From assembly GCA_030057555.1 (NCBI GenBank), contig JASGUU010000044.1, positions 1-64,000 of the forward strand: 64,000 nucleotides of DNA, in the 5' to 3' direction. Of this stretch, positions 28,654 to 37,904 are shown piece by piece. The first letter of the stretch is position 1. Every line of letters begins with the position of its first letter. The notes under the pieces were generated by a model that saw nothing but the letters and a program-made list of their open reading frames with translations, was not told the DNA's origin and made no database searches. Source of the DNA: Bacillota bacterium. GTDB taxonomy: Bacteria; Bacillota; Clostridia; Saccharofermentanales; Fastidiosipilaceae. The position numbers were made by a program, and so were the translations under genes.

Positions 28654-31600
28654 TCACGATGTCAACGCTTCTCGGGCCGCGCGTTTCTCAGCCAGTGACA
28701 GGTGATGGTCGTTGATCCGGTCACCTTTCAGGCCTCCGTATTCCGGCCCGAGCTCATACCAGGGAGCAGACTCCACATCTCGGCCGCGGTCCTTGTTCCA
28801 GTTGATATTGGGTTTGTTGCGCAGACAGCCCGCGCCTCTATAGCGGACATCCGGTACGGTCATAAACGGACGGATGTTGAGGCGTACCCCGTCGTTGAGG
28901 TCGGGATTCCAGCCGCTGGGCTGCTGGGCCAAAGGCTTCCAGCGCACGAAGATGTCGTAGGGTCGTTCACCTTCAAGGATCAGCTCAAGTTTCGTTTTGA
29001 GGCTTTCAGCTGCAACCAGACGCTCCCCTGCTCCGTCTACCTTATTCTCCTGGTCGCGTTTCTGCCGCATGATCCAGTCGCCGAGGTAGGTGTAGATGAG
29101 GGCTTCGAGCTTCTTCCGGTCGAGCATATGGTAATTCACCAGGACAGAGAAGCCGTCTCGGAGACCATCCCAGATCTGCCAGATAAAGGGGCGCTGCTGG
29201 AAGAGCTTCAGGTGCTGGGAGAAGAACTTATCCCGCAGCCAGGATTCAAGTGTCTTTCCCGCGTGATCTGCATTCTTCAGCAGTGTCGCCAGGATCTCAC
29301 TGCTCCAGGCATCACCATAGGATTCGGCCAGGAGATTCAGCAGACGCTCGGATGCACGAGCTTCGCCTCGGACCGGCGGAATGCAGACGATGCCGTCGAG
29401 GTCGGCATAGCTGGTCAAGAGCTCAGAGCGTCGCACCCACTCACGCTGCTCGTCGGCCAGCTCCATATCCTCATCGAGCTCAGCGGGCCAGCGGTAGCCC
29501 AGGAGGCGCGCTACTGCGATATGGAGAACGGTCTCGTCAGTACGCAGCGGACCGTGAGCAGTCCATTTCTTCTCCTCGTCCCAGACGACTGAACCGCAGG
29601 GATGTCCATGAAAGAGCCATTGTGTAGGGTCATCGGTATAGGGCTTTGGCAGGCCGTGGGGGTATTTTTCTTCAGCGACTTTAGTCCAACGCTCGAGGTC
29701 GAAGGGGACTTTAGCGAGAGTTGCGTTGGTGACATTTAGTTTTTGATCAATCCGGCGCACTGCCTCATTGTATTCGGGTGAGGAGCAGAAACACCAGAGA
29801 GCAGGAAGGTTGGTTTGGTCGATTACAGTTATAACCGATGAGTTGTTGTCAAATTTAGTCCCTTTGTACAATGTTACAGGCAGCTTCCTCATTTGAGCAC
29901 ATACTATACCGTTTTTATCCCAAGCGCTTGAACCTCTAAATGTAGCACCTTTTTGACAAACCTCTGTCATTTGCCCGTATCCATCTTCCCAAAAGAGAAC
30001 ATTGGATCGACCACCATATAAAATATTCGTTTTGATCGTGCTCTGCTGTAAGACCCATCCATTCTCTACTTGTGTAATTTCCCAAAAAGAACGTCCGAAT
30101 CGGAGGTAATCTGAAGAAGCAATTCCTTGCCAACCATTTCCATATTTCCCAAGCAACTCAACTTTTTCAGCTTCTTCCAACGTTACCCTTGCATCTGGAT
30201 TTTCCAATTGCTTCGCCTGCTCTACACTCTTGATATCTGTTGTTATCAACTGCGAGGCTTTCTCAACAGATGTCTGGAGTTCGGAAACATCCAGACCATG
30301 CATCAGGTGATTGCTCTCATCACTTCCGTGTAAGTCGGCCTCAGAAATAAACGATTGCTGCCCCTTGTTGGTGGATATGCCAGCATGAGAAATCCCCCTG
30401 CTGATATTGATCAGGATGGCCTTTACAACCTCACCACTTATGGTTTCAAAAGCTCCTGCTCCCAAGCGTGCTAGCAGATTCCATGTGTGATTCTCCAATA
30501 GTCTCTTGCGAAACTTCTTGTAACGTTTAAGGAAGAGCCAGTTTTGCGGCAACACAAGGCTGCATGTGCCACCATATACGCAAAGCTCCAAACAACGTTC
30601 AAGAAAGACAGTTGCCAGATCATTTTTTGCTTCAGAGTAGTGTAGATCGCAAAATTCCCGCAACTGCTCACTTTGTCTACCGCGCGCCAGATAAGGCACG
30701 TTGGTTATGACCAGATGGTAAGTCCCAGCTAAAAGGATTGCTGCCTTGGCAAGTCCATGGGCGACGACAGCAGCCTCCAGCTGCTCATCACTTAGCTCAA
30801 GTTCCAGCGCACGCTCCATAGCACTGTGGAGCTTATTCCAGCCCACCAATTTAGCGGCATCGCTCTTGGCGGGATTGATTAGACTGCCAAGAACAGGAGC
30901 GTCCTGAAAACTGTCATACATAGACCCCAGAGCGATACTGAGGTTCTTGTCACCCTGTCCCAGTTTTCTCCATTCCTCTTTCGCTACGCTTACTGAGAGA
31001 CCCGAACAGGCAATGTTCAGCTCCGGCAATACGCGATAGCCGCCAGTTCCAGGGTAGGTCCATGCTGTCAATGCCAGAGCAAAAGCGGCCAGCGCCACAC
31101 AGCGCTGATCCAATTCCAAGCCATGAATGTTTTCTCGGAGAACTGCATCCGCCGCTTCCTGAGCAGATAAACCTTCAAGATGCATGCGCAGCGGAACCAA
31201 CATCAGAAAGGCTGCAACCAGAAAATGGCCCGAACCGCAACAGGGGTCGATTACTTTCAGTTCTGAGAGTTCATCCGGCCAGGCAGCAAAGATGCCGGCT
31301 GCCGGTTCCCAGCCCTTATCCTCAGCTCGCACAAAGCGTAAATATTGTAGTGGCACAGTCGGAAGCGAAAAGAACGCTCTCAGCTCGTCCTCCGTCTCAG
31401 CGGTCTGCAGAATCTGACGCGCACCGGGTATAAGCTCATCGCTCTCGGCAGCCTCTCTTCTGAGACCGGCAACCTTCCCCACCCACCAGGCGCCAAGGGA
31501 GTTATCAAGCAGGAAGTCAACCATGTAGGGCTCAGTGAAAAGCTGTGTGACAGCAGGCAGCTCCCTCGCACCAATCTTAACCTCAGAAGCGTTGACTTCA

Positions 31601-32187
31601 TCTTTTCTCTTCGCCTGCCAGAACTGATAGACCCAGCCGAGGCTGTCAGAAGCCGTAAAGATTTCAGCCGGGAGCTCGGTCAGGAGGCGTTCGAGGCTCT
31701 GCTGATGCTCAGGAGGAAAGCTCAGACGAAATACCGGTGAATCAGGGCGGAAGATCTGCGGCAGCATCTGAGCCGCAAAGCGGGCGGCGAGCTCCCAGCC
31801 GTTTGCTGCGCCTTCTTCTGCAGCAAGGTCATTACACTCTTCAAGTGTAATCGGGACCGGTTCATCCGGATCCGGATACATCAGCAGATGGTTCTCAGCC
31901 AGAAAACGGGCGAAGAGCATGCGATGCCAGTGCTCGTAGGCGGTCTCCTCAACCAGACGCTCCATGGACTGGATCTTCTCTGGAGCGAGAGGATCCCCGA
32001 GTTGACGACCATGCGCACGCAGCCTGCGGCGCAGTTCCTTTTCTTCTTCGCCGAGGTGTTTATATGGCTCAGTCTTATCAACAGCAAGCTGTTCCAGAAC
32101 AACACGAGCTGCTGTTTCAGCGATCTCCCGTGCGCTCCTGACAGCGCGCTCAAGTTGATTTCTTAATATCCTGTCCAGAGCTGGCAT
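28654..32187 (-). CDS. pglX: BREX adenine-specific DNA methyltransferase PglX
   Basis: PglX methylates adenine in the host recognition site and so marks self DNA. The 1177 residues have the SAM-binding motif I DPCCGSGHF at 314-322 and motif IV as NVPY at 496-499, where most adenine methylases read NPPY. A long C-terminal half probably holds target recognition. AGAGGGA precedes the ATG, 22 bases after brxC. Bases about 29720-30610 (residues roughly 526-822) are clearly richer in A and T than the rest, as expected if the specificity region was exchanged. No frameshift or stop interrupts it. Confidence 0.95.
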   Translation of the reverse strand: MPALDRILRNQLERAVRSAREIAETAARVVLEQLAVDKTEPYKHLGEEEKELRRRLRAHGRQLGDPLAPEKIQSMERLVEETAYEHWHRMLFARFLAENHLLMYPDPDEPVPITLEECNDLAAEEGAANGWELAARFAAQMLPQIFRPDSPVFRLSFPPEHQQSLERLLTELPAEIFTASDSLGWVYQFWQAKRKDEVNASEVKIGARELPAVTQLFTEPYMVDFLLDNSLGAWWVGKVAGLRREAAESDELIPGARQILQTAETEDELRAFFSLPTVPLQYLRFVRAEDKGWEPAAGIFAAWPDELSELKVIDPCCGSGHFLVAAFLMLVPLRMHLEGLSAQEAADAVLRENIHGLELDQRCVALAAFALALTAWTYPGTGGYRVLPELNIACSGLSVSVAKEEWRKLGQGDKNLSIALGSMYDSFQDAPVLGSLINPAKSDAAKLVGWNKLHSAMERALELELSDEQLEAAVVAHGLAKAAILLAGTYHLVITNVPYLARGRQSEQLREFCDLHYSEAKNDLATVFLERCLELCVYGGTCSLVLPQNWLFLKRYKKFRKRLLENHTWNLLARLGAGAFETISGEVVKAILINISRGISHAGISTNKGQQSFISEADLHGSDESNHLMHGLDVSELQTSVEKASQLITTDIKSVEQAKQLENPDARVTLEEAEKVELLGKYGNGWQGIASSDYLRFGRSFWEITQVENGWVLQQSTIKTNILYGGRSNVLFWEDGYGQMTEVCQKGATFRGSSAWDKNGIVCAQMRKLPVTLYKGTKFDNNSSVITVIDQTNLPALWCFCSSPEYNEAVRRIDQKLNVTNATLAKVPFDLERWTKVAEEKYPHGLPKPYTDDPTQWLFHGHPCGSVVWDEEKKWTAHGPLRTDETVLHIAVARLLGYRWPAELDEDMELADEQREWVRRSELLTSYADLDGIVCIPPVRGEARASERLLNLLAESYGDAWSSEILATLLKNADHAGKTLESWLRDKFFSQHLKLFQQRPFIWQIWDGLRDGFSVLVNYHMLDRKKLEALIYTYLGDWIMRQKRDQENKVDGAGERLVAAESLKTKLELILEGERPYDIFVRWKPLAQQPSGWNPDLNDGVRLNIRPFMTVPDVRYRGAGCLRNKPNINWNKDRGRDVESAPWYELGPEYGGLKGDRINDHHLSLAEKRAAREALTS

Positions 32188-32209
32188 GCGGTCTTCCCTC
32201 TTATGTCAT

Positions 32210-35200
32210 TCAGAGAATCACGACAGGTCCGCTTTCGAGGGCGGATCTGAGCTGCTGCTGTACGTCGCGAATCCAGGCGTCAATGTCGGCCTCTGTCTCC
32301 AGCGTGCGGCGCGGCAGTGTAATGAACTGAGCCTTGGGTTCACAGAGTTTGGCGGCACGCCTCAGTACATTGCCGAAGCGGGCTGGCAGTGCAGCCAGCC
32401 GGTCGTGCAGTGCCTCGAGGCTCATGTTGTCCAATGTCTTTAAGATTGATTCAGTACTGTCCACCTTGATCTGCGGCACTGAAGCCTTGGTTAACTGCTG
32501 CTCCGTCCGCAGACTTTCACGCTGAGCGGCTTCCAGTTTCTGCCAGTTCGGATCCAAATGGAGACTCGTTTCCCCTGCACGCCACAGCTCATCCCACTTT
32601 TCTCTGACTCTGTTCAGTTCATCACGCAGCTGCTGCGTCAGTCCGTTGATCAGGGGCGTGATGGGGTCGGGCTCAACGAGAAGCTGGCGCTGCTGTCTGA
32701 TGGTCTCGAGCTGCTCCTGATAGCCTTCTGCCCCCACCAGGCCTGAAGCGTGCACGGCCAGGCGCTCCAGAAGTTCCCAGCCGGGCAGACGCCTGTCGAT
32801 ACGTGTAGCGAGGTCCGTCCAGCTGTCGAACAGGCCTTTCAATTCATCGCGTCGGTTGTAGAGCACCAGGAGCTGTTCATTCCCTGACAGGCGGTTCAGA
32901 TCATCCAGTGAACGGGTGTCAGGTCGCTCAGGCTTAGGCACCTCACCTCCTGCACGATCGGCGAGTTTATTCATGATATCCATGAACTGGGGTACAAAAC
33001 GAAGTTCTTCTCCCTGCCGGGAATTAAGGCCGGCCCTTTGGAGTAACTTTCTGATTTCAATTCGCTGCCCGACACTGATGGTGATGGACTCCACCCTGAA
33101 CATCGTCTTCCCGATCGATTTGCGCTCGAGTTCGTCAGGCTTGATCTGCCTGCCCCGTTCATCACGGGCTATGAGCTGCTCGGCTACCAGGAGCACCTGC
33201 AGGGCGCCGTCAACTGCATCACGGGACCAGCCATAGGGTGAAGACTCAAAGTGCTCTCGAATCTCTGTGCCACTTCTGGCCTGGCCAATAAAGCCAAGGA
33301 TGGCACGACAGACCGGATTGTTCGCCGGCTCGCCCAGGTCACCAACAGCGCGAAGTGCGTCCGGAGCCCCCTTCCGGGCATTCTCGTAAACTTTGGACCA
33401 GCCAGGATGGTCAGCCGTTTCAAACTGCGGATAAAGACGCGCCAGTGCGTTGCTGCCGGCTTCAAGCAGCATCTCCCGCAGATCACTGCCATGGACTTCA
33501 CTGCCTCCGCCCTGAAAGACGCGGGCGCCGGACAGGGCTTCCCTGAGCAGTTCGTTGATCCTGCCCTCAGCTGCCCGCCGTCTCGTCTCCATCGCCGCAT
33601 GTGCCTCAATCCCTTCCGGAGTATTGGGCATGCCGCGTCTGTTGAGCGTGGCATCGGCAGCTTTATAGTCGCCGAGAGAATGACGCAGCTCATCCGCAGA
33701 GCGTCGGGGTATATAGACGAAAATGATCGGTGAAGTGTTGCCAGCCTGCATGGCATCTGCATGCACGGTGTTTCTCTCCACATTCCAGCCATCACGAACC
33801 CAGACACAGATACGCTGGCTGGCATTGGCTGGCAGCTCCTGGTCATAAACTGTGTGAATCTCACGGCTGATTTTCGAGTCTCCGTGCGTCAGGCTCAGTC
33901 GTCCCACCTGCTCTGCGAAGCATCTGCGGATGCGGTCATTACGTTCAGCCTCGATGCGATGCAGGCCATCCGCGAGGACCTGGCGCTGGCTTCGAAACTC
34001 GTCATTCCAGGCTGTACTCTCTTCCGTCTGGATGCGGTATTCATCTTCTACCTGCATCAACAGTTCGCAGTTGTCCAGCAGAGCAGGCAGCTTACTGCGC
34101 AGACTGCTGCTGCCACTGGGGAGATCCTCGACCAGCAGATCGGCGAGGCTGTCGATGGTGGCACGGATGCCAAGTTCCTCTCTCTGGCTGCCCAGCTTGT
34201 TGATGAGAAAGACCAGACCACAGGCACGGGCCATAAGTTTTTCGTCATCCGACCCTTCAATCCAGATCATGGTTTTCTCATGAAGCTTGCGCGGCAGAAT
34301 GCTTGACTGAAGCAGTTTGTCAGCGGAGTCGAAATAGAGATAGTCCGTCGGAACGACGTGCCCCAGCTCTTCATCGAGGTTGGTCTGAATCACCCTGTGA
34401 ACGAGACTGAGCTGATTGCGCAGCTGGCTGTCCGTGCCGGTCTGGTCCATGACCCGCAGTGTGCTTTCCCAGAAGCGCCGCCGCACCGGCAGGATGGGGT
34501 AATCCTGCGGGAAAAGCGGGATATCCTCCTGCCGGTGACCTATACCTGTCCCTGCGAGGTGGCGCGAGATCTCGCCGAGGTTTCTGCCCATGACCTCTTC
34601 GATGGGCTTTTGCGCCTCGGCCTTTTTTCTCAGAATCACCTGGCGAATGACTGCATCGACATCGGCATCGGAGAGTTCCACTCGAACCGTGAAGCGTCCT
34701 TCCAGTTTCTTCAGATTGCTGGTACCGGAAACAGCCGTCTGACCGGTGCCGATAAAGAGCAGCTTGCCTCCGAAGGTTTTGCTGCAGGCCTCCACCATTT
34801 CCTGAACAGCAATTGAGCGCTGGCTGTCCTCGCCGATATACTGCTGCACCTCGTCCAGCGCCACCAGAGTCAGCGGGAATTTGCCTTCTTTTGTCAAAGC
34901 AGCACGGATGGCCTTCAGCATCTCATCGCTGGAAATATCCTCGACATTGGGAAACATGTTGATCAGGATTTCGGCACAGGCTGACGCCTCCGGGAAGGTC
35001 TCCGGCCTGACATGAACCAGGGCCTCGTGGAGATCATGTGAGACGTATAAGTTGTCAAGTTCCTCCTCCCAGTCAGAACCCTTCTCGTTCAGAAAAGAAT
35101 GCACCTGCCTGGCGATGCCTTCTTTCTCAAGCCAGATAACAAAGCGCCCGTGTGGATACTGTTCCGGCAGACCGGCAGACTTGAAGATAATGCGTAGAAG

Positions 35201-35647
35201 TGCCAGCCGTACACTGCCGCTTGCACCAGCCCCCAGTGTTCCGGAAGCGGCGTGCAGGCCACCATGGCGCCTGCCCTCGGTATCAAGCTCTTTCAGCAGG
35301 TCATTAATGGACTGTGGCAGGTTCGCCAGGCCCCGGGCCCTCGCTCCGTCAGCAAAACATGTATCGTCCCACAGGGCCCGCAGCATCTTGACAAAGTGAG
35401 ATTTGCCGGAGCCGTAGAAACCACTGACCCAGACGGCTGGCTGTTGTGGCTGATCAATATTACTCAGAAATGTTTCGAGGATATGAATCAGGCCCTTCTC
35501 ATACTGGCCCTCACAAACGAACGTCTCGAGCTCGTAGCGGAGCACTTCCAACGCACGGTCGCTGGTATCGTCGTTGACGCTGGCAACCCCTTCGTTGACC
35601 AGTTTTCGGGCAGCAGGATCAACCAGGTAAATATCGCGATTTCTCAT
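32210..35647 (-). CDS. brxC: BREX P-loop ATPase BrxC
   Basis: BrxC is the large ATPase of BREX. The protein has 1145 residues, with Walker A GFYGSGKSHFVKML at about 76-89 and Walker B LTLVALDEVQ at about 259-268, followed by LLFIGTGQTAV. Long helical and coiled segments make up the rest. I chose the ATG at 35647, which has GGAGG 8 bases upstream. An ATG at 35671 overlaps the brxB stop by 4 bases and would add eight residues, so it cannot be excluded. It sits third in the operon. Confidence 0.93.
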   Translation of the reverse strand: MRNRDIYLVDPAARKLVNEGVASVNDDTSDRALEVLRYELETFVCEGQYEKGLIHILETFLSNIDQPQQPAVWVSGFYGSGKSHFVKMLRALWDDTCFADGARARGLANLPQSINDLLKELDTEGRRHGGLHAASGTLGAGASGSVRLALLRIIFKSAGLPEQYPHGRFVIWLEKEGIARQVHSFLNEKGSDWEEELDNLYVSHDLHEALVHVRPETFPEASACAEILINMFPNVEDISSDEMLKAIRAALTKEGKFPLTLVALDEVQQYIGEDSQRSIAVQEMVEACSKTFGGKLLFIGTGQTAVSGTSNLKKLEGRFTVRVELSDADVDAVIRQVILRKKAEAQKPIEEVMGRNLGEISRHLAGTGIGHRQEDIPLFPQDYPILPVRRRFWESTLRVMDQTGTDSQLRNQLSLVHRVIQTNLDEELGHVVPTDYLYFDSADKLLQSSILPRKLHEKTMIWIEGSDDEKLMARACGLVFLINKLGSQREELGIRATIDSLADLLVEDLPSGSSSLRSKLPALLDNCELLMQVEDEYRIQTEESTAWNDEFRSQRQVLADGLHRIEAERNDRIRRCFAEQVGRLSLTHGDSKISREIHTVYDQELPANASQRICVWVRDGWNVERNTVHADAMQAGNTSPIIFVYIPRRSADELRHSLGDYKAADATLNRRGMPNTPEGIEAHAAMETRRRAAEGRINELLREALSGARVFQGGGSEVHGSDLREMLLEAGSNALARLYPQFETADHPGWSKVYENARKGAPDALRAVGDLGEPANNPVCRAILGFIGQARSGTEIREHFESSPYGWSRDAVDGALQVLLVAEQLIARDERGRQIKPDELERKSIGKTMFRVESITISVGQRIEIRKLLQRAGLNSRQGEELRFVPQFMDIMNKLADRAGGEVPKPERPDTRSLDDLNRLSGNEQLLVLYNRRDELKGLFDSWTDLATRIDRRLPGWELLERLAVHASGLVGAEGYQEQLETIRQQRQLLVEPDPITPLINGLTQQLRDELNRVREKWDELWRAGETSLHLDPNWQKLEAAQRESLRTEQQLTKASVPQIKVDSTESILKTLDNMSLEALHDRLAALPARFGNVLRRAAKLCEPKAQFITLPRRTLETEADIDAWIRDVQQQLRSALESGPVVIL

Positions 35648-35667
35648 CTTAAAATCCTCCAGAGCCA

Positions 35668-36216
35668 TCATTTCCTGTCTGCAGTAATCGGCACGGCGAG
35701 ATAGTTCCAGCCGTCGTAGCCGTCCAGAAGCCTGTAGTTGTTGTTTTCATAACTGCCGGGGAAGAAAATGAGCAGCCTCCCATTCACAAGCGGTGCCAGC
35801 CGGTCAACCAGATCCTTCACTTTCAAAAAGCCAAACAGCGAACCCACTCCCTGAATGGCAACAACATGATCCGGCCCAACCGTCTGCTCTTCAAGGAAGT
35901 CCTCGAAAGACGCGCAGATGTGGTCCAGATATCTTGGGAGGAGTGTCGACAGAAGATGCGGCTTTCTGAAGTAGCTTTCAGCATATTTCTGTGAAGCCAG
36001 CCAGACGGCAAAACTGTCGGTCAGATCAAACAGCGCCCACTGGTGTTCTGCCTTCTGCGTGACGAGTTCAAACTCTGAAACATTGGCCCGCATCCGGCGC
36101 TCATCCGCCTCGTCATAGACGCAGAAGATCACACGCTGCGCGGCGGCGACATCATCTCGCCAGGGGACACGAATATAACGTTCATAGCCCTGTATCAGGC
36201 GCCTTATCTTATTCAC
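35668..36216 (-). CDS. brxB: BREX protein BrxB (DUF1788)
   Basis: The 182 residues match DUF1788, including VNGRLLIFFPGSYENNNYRL and LDGYDGWNYLAVPI at the C-terminus. Its biochemical role is unsettled; it is required for BREX. The start chosen is the GTG at 36216, which overlaps the brxA stop as GTGA and has GGAG 8 bases upstream. The frame also extends to an ATG at 36243. Translation is thus tightly coupled to brxA upstream and brxC downstream. Confidence 0.92.
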   Translation of the reverse strand: MNKIRRLIQGYERYIRVPWRDDVAAAQRVIFCVYDEADERRMRANVSEFELVTQKAEHQWALFDLTDSFAVWLASQKYAESYFRKPHLLSTLLPRYLDHICASFEDFLEEQTVGPDHVVAIQGVGSLFGFLKVKDLVDRLAPLVNGRLLIFFPGSYENNNYRLLDGYDGWNYLAVPITADRK

Positions 36217-36995
36217 CGCAGCCACTCCAGTTCTGCCTGACAAATCAGTTTGGGAAACTCAAGTTCCATGACATCGCCCAGACGCTTGAAGACAATCCAG
36301 CCCCTGCCCGATGCTTCCCCGGCGAGCTCAATGGCTCTGTCGCTGGTGCAATCCAGAAGCCTGATGTATTCATGATCAAAAAGCCCCTGCCCTCTGGCAC
36401 CTGTGAGATAGCCAAGAAATAAGGCGTAAGAGACACTCCCGACAGTGGGCAAAGCGCGCGAGCGAACTTTCACGTTGCGGCCAGTAAGGTGGCCGGACTT
36501 GGTCCAGGTGGAATTGATATTCTGCGCCGTGGACTTCAGCGTCGCAGCACTGAACCGGCCTGGCTCCCGGGCATCAATAAGCTCTTCCAGGGACACGCGC
36601 GAAACGGTACTGCCTTCCGGAACACTCAGGATAAAGGATGCAGAGGAGCGAAAGATCGTGTCTCTGGCATAGGTGCATAGCAGTGCCAGCAGCGCCTGGC
36701 CATCGACATCGCGGTTCCAGAAATAGAGGAGGCTGCGAAACAGAACAACGCCTGGATCGAGTGAGTATAGATCAACCAGATGGTTATAGCTGAGAACTCG
36801 AGTCTCAGCGGAACGCTTGCCTAGACAGTTATCGTCGACAATCGCCTGGCGATAATCGCTTTTTTCGGCATCCGGATGATTGACACAGGCGAGCAGAGTC
36901 TTAAGCTCATCCAGCATCATGGTGCGTGAATTATGGGCACCACCTCGTTTAAAGCTGAATCCAAAGCGGGACAGTGTTGTTTCACTTGTTGTCAT
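36213..36995 (-). CDS. brxA: BREX protein BrxA (DUF1819)
   Basis: BrxA is the first core gene of type 1 BREX, a small helical protein reported to bind DNA. The 260 residues start MTTSETTLSRFGFSFKRGGA, which fits the DUF1819 beginning, and continue with VLFRSLLYFWNRDVDGQAL. The ATG at 36995 lies inside the tail of the preceding broken helix-turn-helix gene, with which it overlaps by 14 bases. It has no strong ribosome site of its own, so it may have depended on coupling to that gene. Longer in-frame starts exist at 37040 and 37157, but these read through the other gene and look wrong. Confidence 0.87.
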   Translation of the reverse strand: MTTSETTLSRFGFSFKRGGAHNSRTMMLDELKTLLACVNHPDAEKSDYRQAIVDDNCLGKRSAETRVLSYNHLVDLYSLDPGVVLFRSLLYFWNRDVDGQALLALLCTYARDTIFRSSASFILSVPEGSTVSRVSLEELIDAREPGRFSAATLKSTAQNINSTWTKSGHLTGRNVKVRSRALPTVGSVSYALFLGYLTGARGQGLFDHEYIRLLDCTSDRAIELAGEASGRGWIVFKRLGDVMELEFPKLICQAELEWLR

Positions 36996-37185
36996 GATAA
37001 GCGCTCGTTTCACATGTATTGCCCTTGCAAGCCCACGCATCGACTTCGTCTCTTTTGAGCTTCCGGAGACGACCCAGTTGCCTGGCCGGCATGGTCTTTT
37101 AGCGGATCCTCCTGGAGACCAGATCCCGCTTGATGCCGGGATCGTCTCCGATTTCATCTGCCAAAAGCCAGCTCGTTTCCATCAT
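36982..37185 (-). pseudogene. Broken excisionase/MerR-type HTH regulator gene heading the BREX operon
   Basis: A 68-codon frame starts with a double ATG (37185 and 37182) after GGAGAGAG and ends in TGA at 36982. It reads METSWLLADEIGDDPGIKRD, then after an in-frame TAA (37099-37101, codon 29) MPARQLGRLRKLKRDEVDAW. This matches small AlpA/excisionase-type DNA-binding proteins, whose usual pattern is ADEIAxYLGIKRDTVYxWI, GMPA, GRLWKFKxxEVDxW. Besides the stop, the conserved Tyr, Leu and Trp residues are replaced by changes explained by single bases. Such genes often head restriction and BREX operons. It overlaps brxA by 14 bases. I infer a decayed autoregulator; a sequencing error would explain the stop but not the other losses. 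Confidence 0.65.
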
Positions 37186-37472
37186 CTCTCTCCAGGGCAG
37201 CTTGTTTCACTGTTTGTGCCTATAAGCTGGGTCTATCAGAGCCGGATAGAAGATTGGCGTTTCTATCATGCTTTGTTAGAGCAAATCATAACAGAGCATA
37301 TGGCATTTCTTTTAAAACCAGAACCGTAAACGCTTTGTGCTCCTGCTCATGGGCCTCCGCCAGAGTCCAGTTCCTCCTAATTGTACTCACGTCACGATTC
37401 CTGCTATAATCAGAACGATTCCTGTGAATCCGCCGATAACGGACGGCGCCTTTGACAAGTGAATCTGAATGC
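37186..37472. other. Divergent spacer between the BREX operon and ssrA
   Basis: About 290 bases separate the BREX leader gene from ssrA. The ssrA promoter is clear (37381-37410). For the BREX side I see a TATGAT-like hexamer but no good -35 box. No protein-coding frame is convincing. Confidence 0.5.
37381..37410 (+). promoter_or_regulatory. Promoter of ssrA
   Basis: TTGTAC (37381-37386) and a perfect TATAAT (37405-37410) are separated by 18 bases. The start would fall near 37417, leaving a leader of about 55 bases to be removed by RNase P. Confidence 0.7.
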
Positions 37473-37870
37473 GGGGACGTACTGGTTTCGACAGGGTCGT
37501 CAACGCGGGACAAGCGGGTAGTGGATTCTCGTTGGCCACTTTAAAAAACGGGAACCTGCAAATAAATGCAGACAATTCTTATGTAGCTGCACCCAGCTAC
37601 GCCTACGCTGCTTAATCTAAGTCAGCGTCATCGCCCCATCCGATCTGCAGGATGGATCAGCGGTGTCAGTTGCAGACCTTAACGTCAGGGAGGTCAAAGA
37701 CGTGAATGGGACGGTACCAGCTCCGACACCGTCCGGCACCAGGAGCTACCGGATCGTACAGGGGTCGGCCAACTGTGCGTGAGGGGGAATCCTCATCTGG
37801 TCGACTGCACCCGGAGAAAACCCCGCCGCGGCGGTTTTGGACAGGAGTTCGACTCTCCTCGTCTCCACCA
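37473..37870 (+). ncRNA. ssrA: tmRNA
   Basis: tmRNA rescues stalled ribosomes and tags the incomplete protein. The 5' GGGGACG pairs with the 3' CGTCTCC before the encoded ACCA end, forming the acceptor stem. The 3' T-arm reads GGACAGGAGTTCGACTCTCC. The tag frame (37568-37615) encodes ADNSYVAAPSYAYAA followed by TAA. Length is 398 bases. It has its own promoter and an intrinsic terminator. The BREX block lies on its 5' side. Confidence 0.96.
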
Positions 37871-37874
37871 GCAA

Positions 37875-37904
37875 AGCCTGTGAGCATCTGCTCGCAGGCT
37901 TTTT
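37875..37904 (+). terminator. Intrinsic terminator of ssrA
   Basis: AGCCTGTGAGC and GCTCGCAGGCT form an 11-bp stem (one wobble) with the loop ATCT, directly followed by TTTT. Confidence 0.88.

Noticed and set aside
36996-37157. Longer BrxA starting at 37157
   Set aside because: The extra residues come from reading the helix-turn-helix gene in a shifted frame; DUF1819 similarity starts near 36995.
37100-37472. Integration site of a prophage at ssrA
   Set aside because: The 3' end of ssrA is intact and is followed by its terminator. No integrase or copy of the ssrA end was found at the other side of the BREX block.
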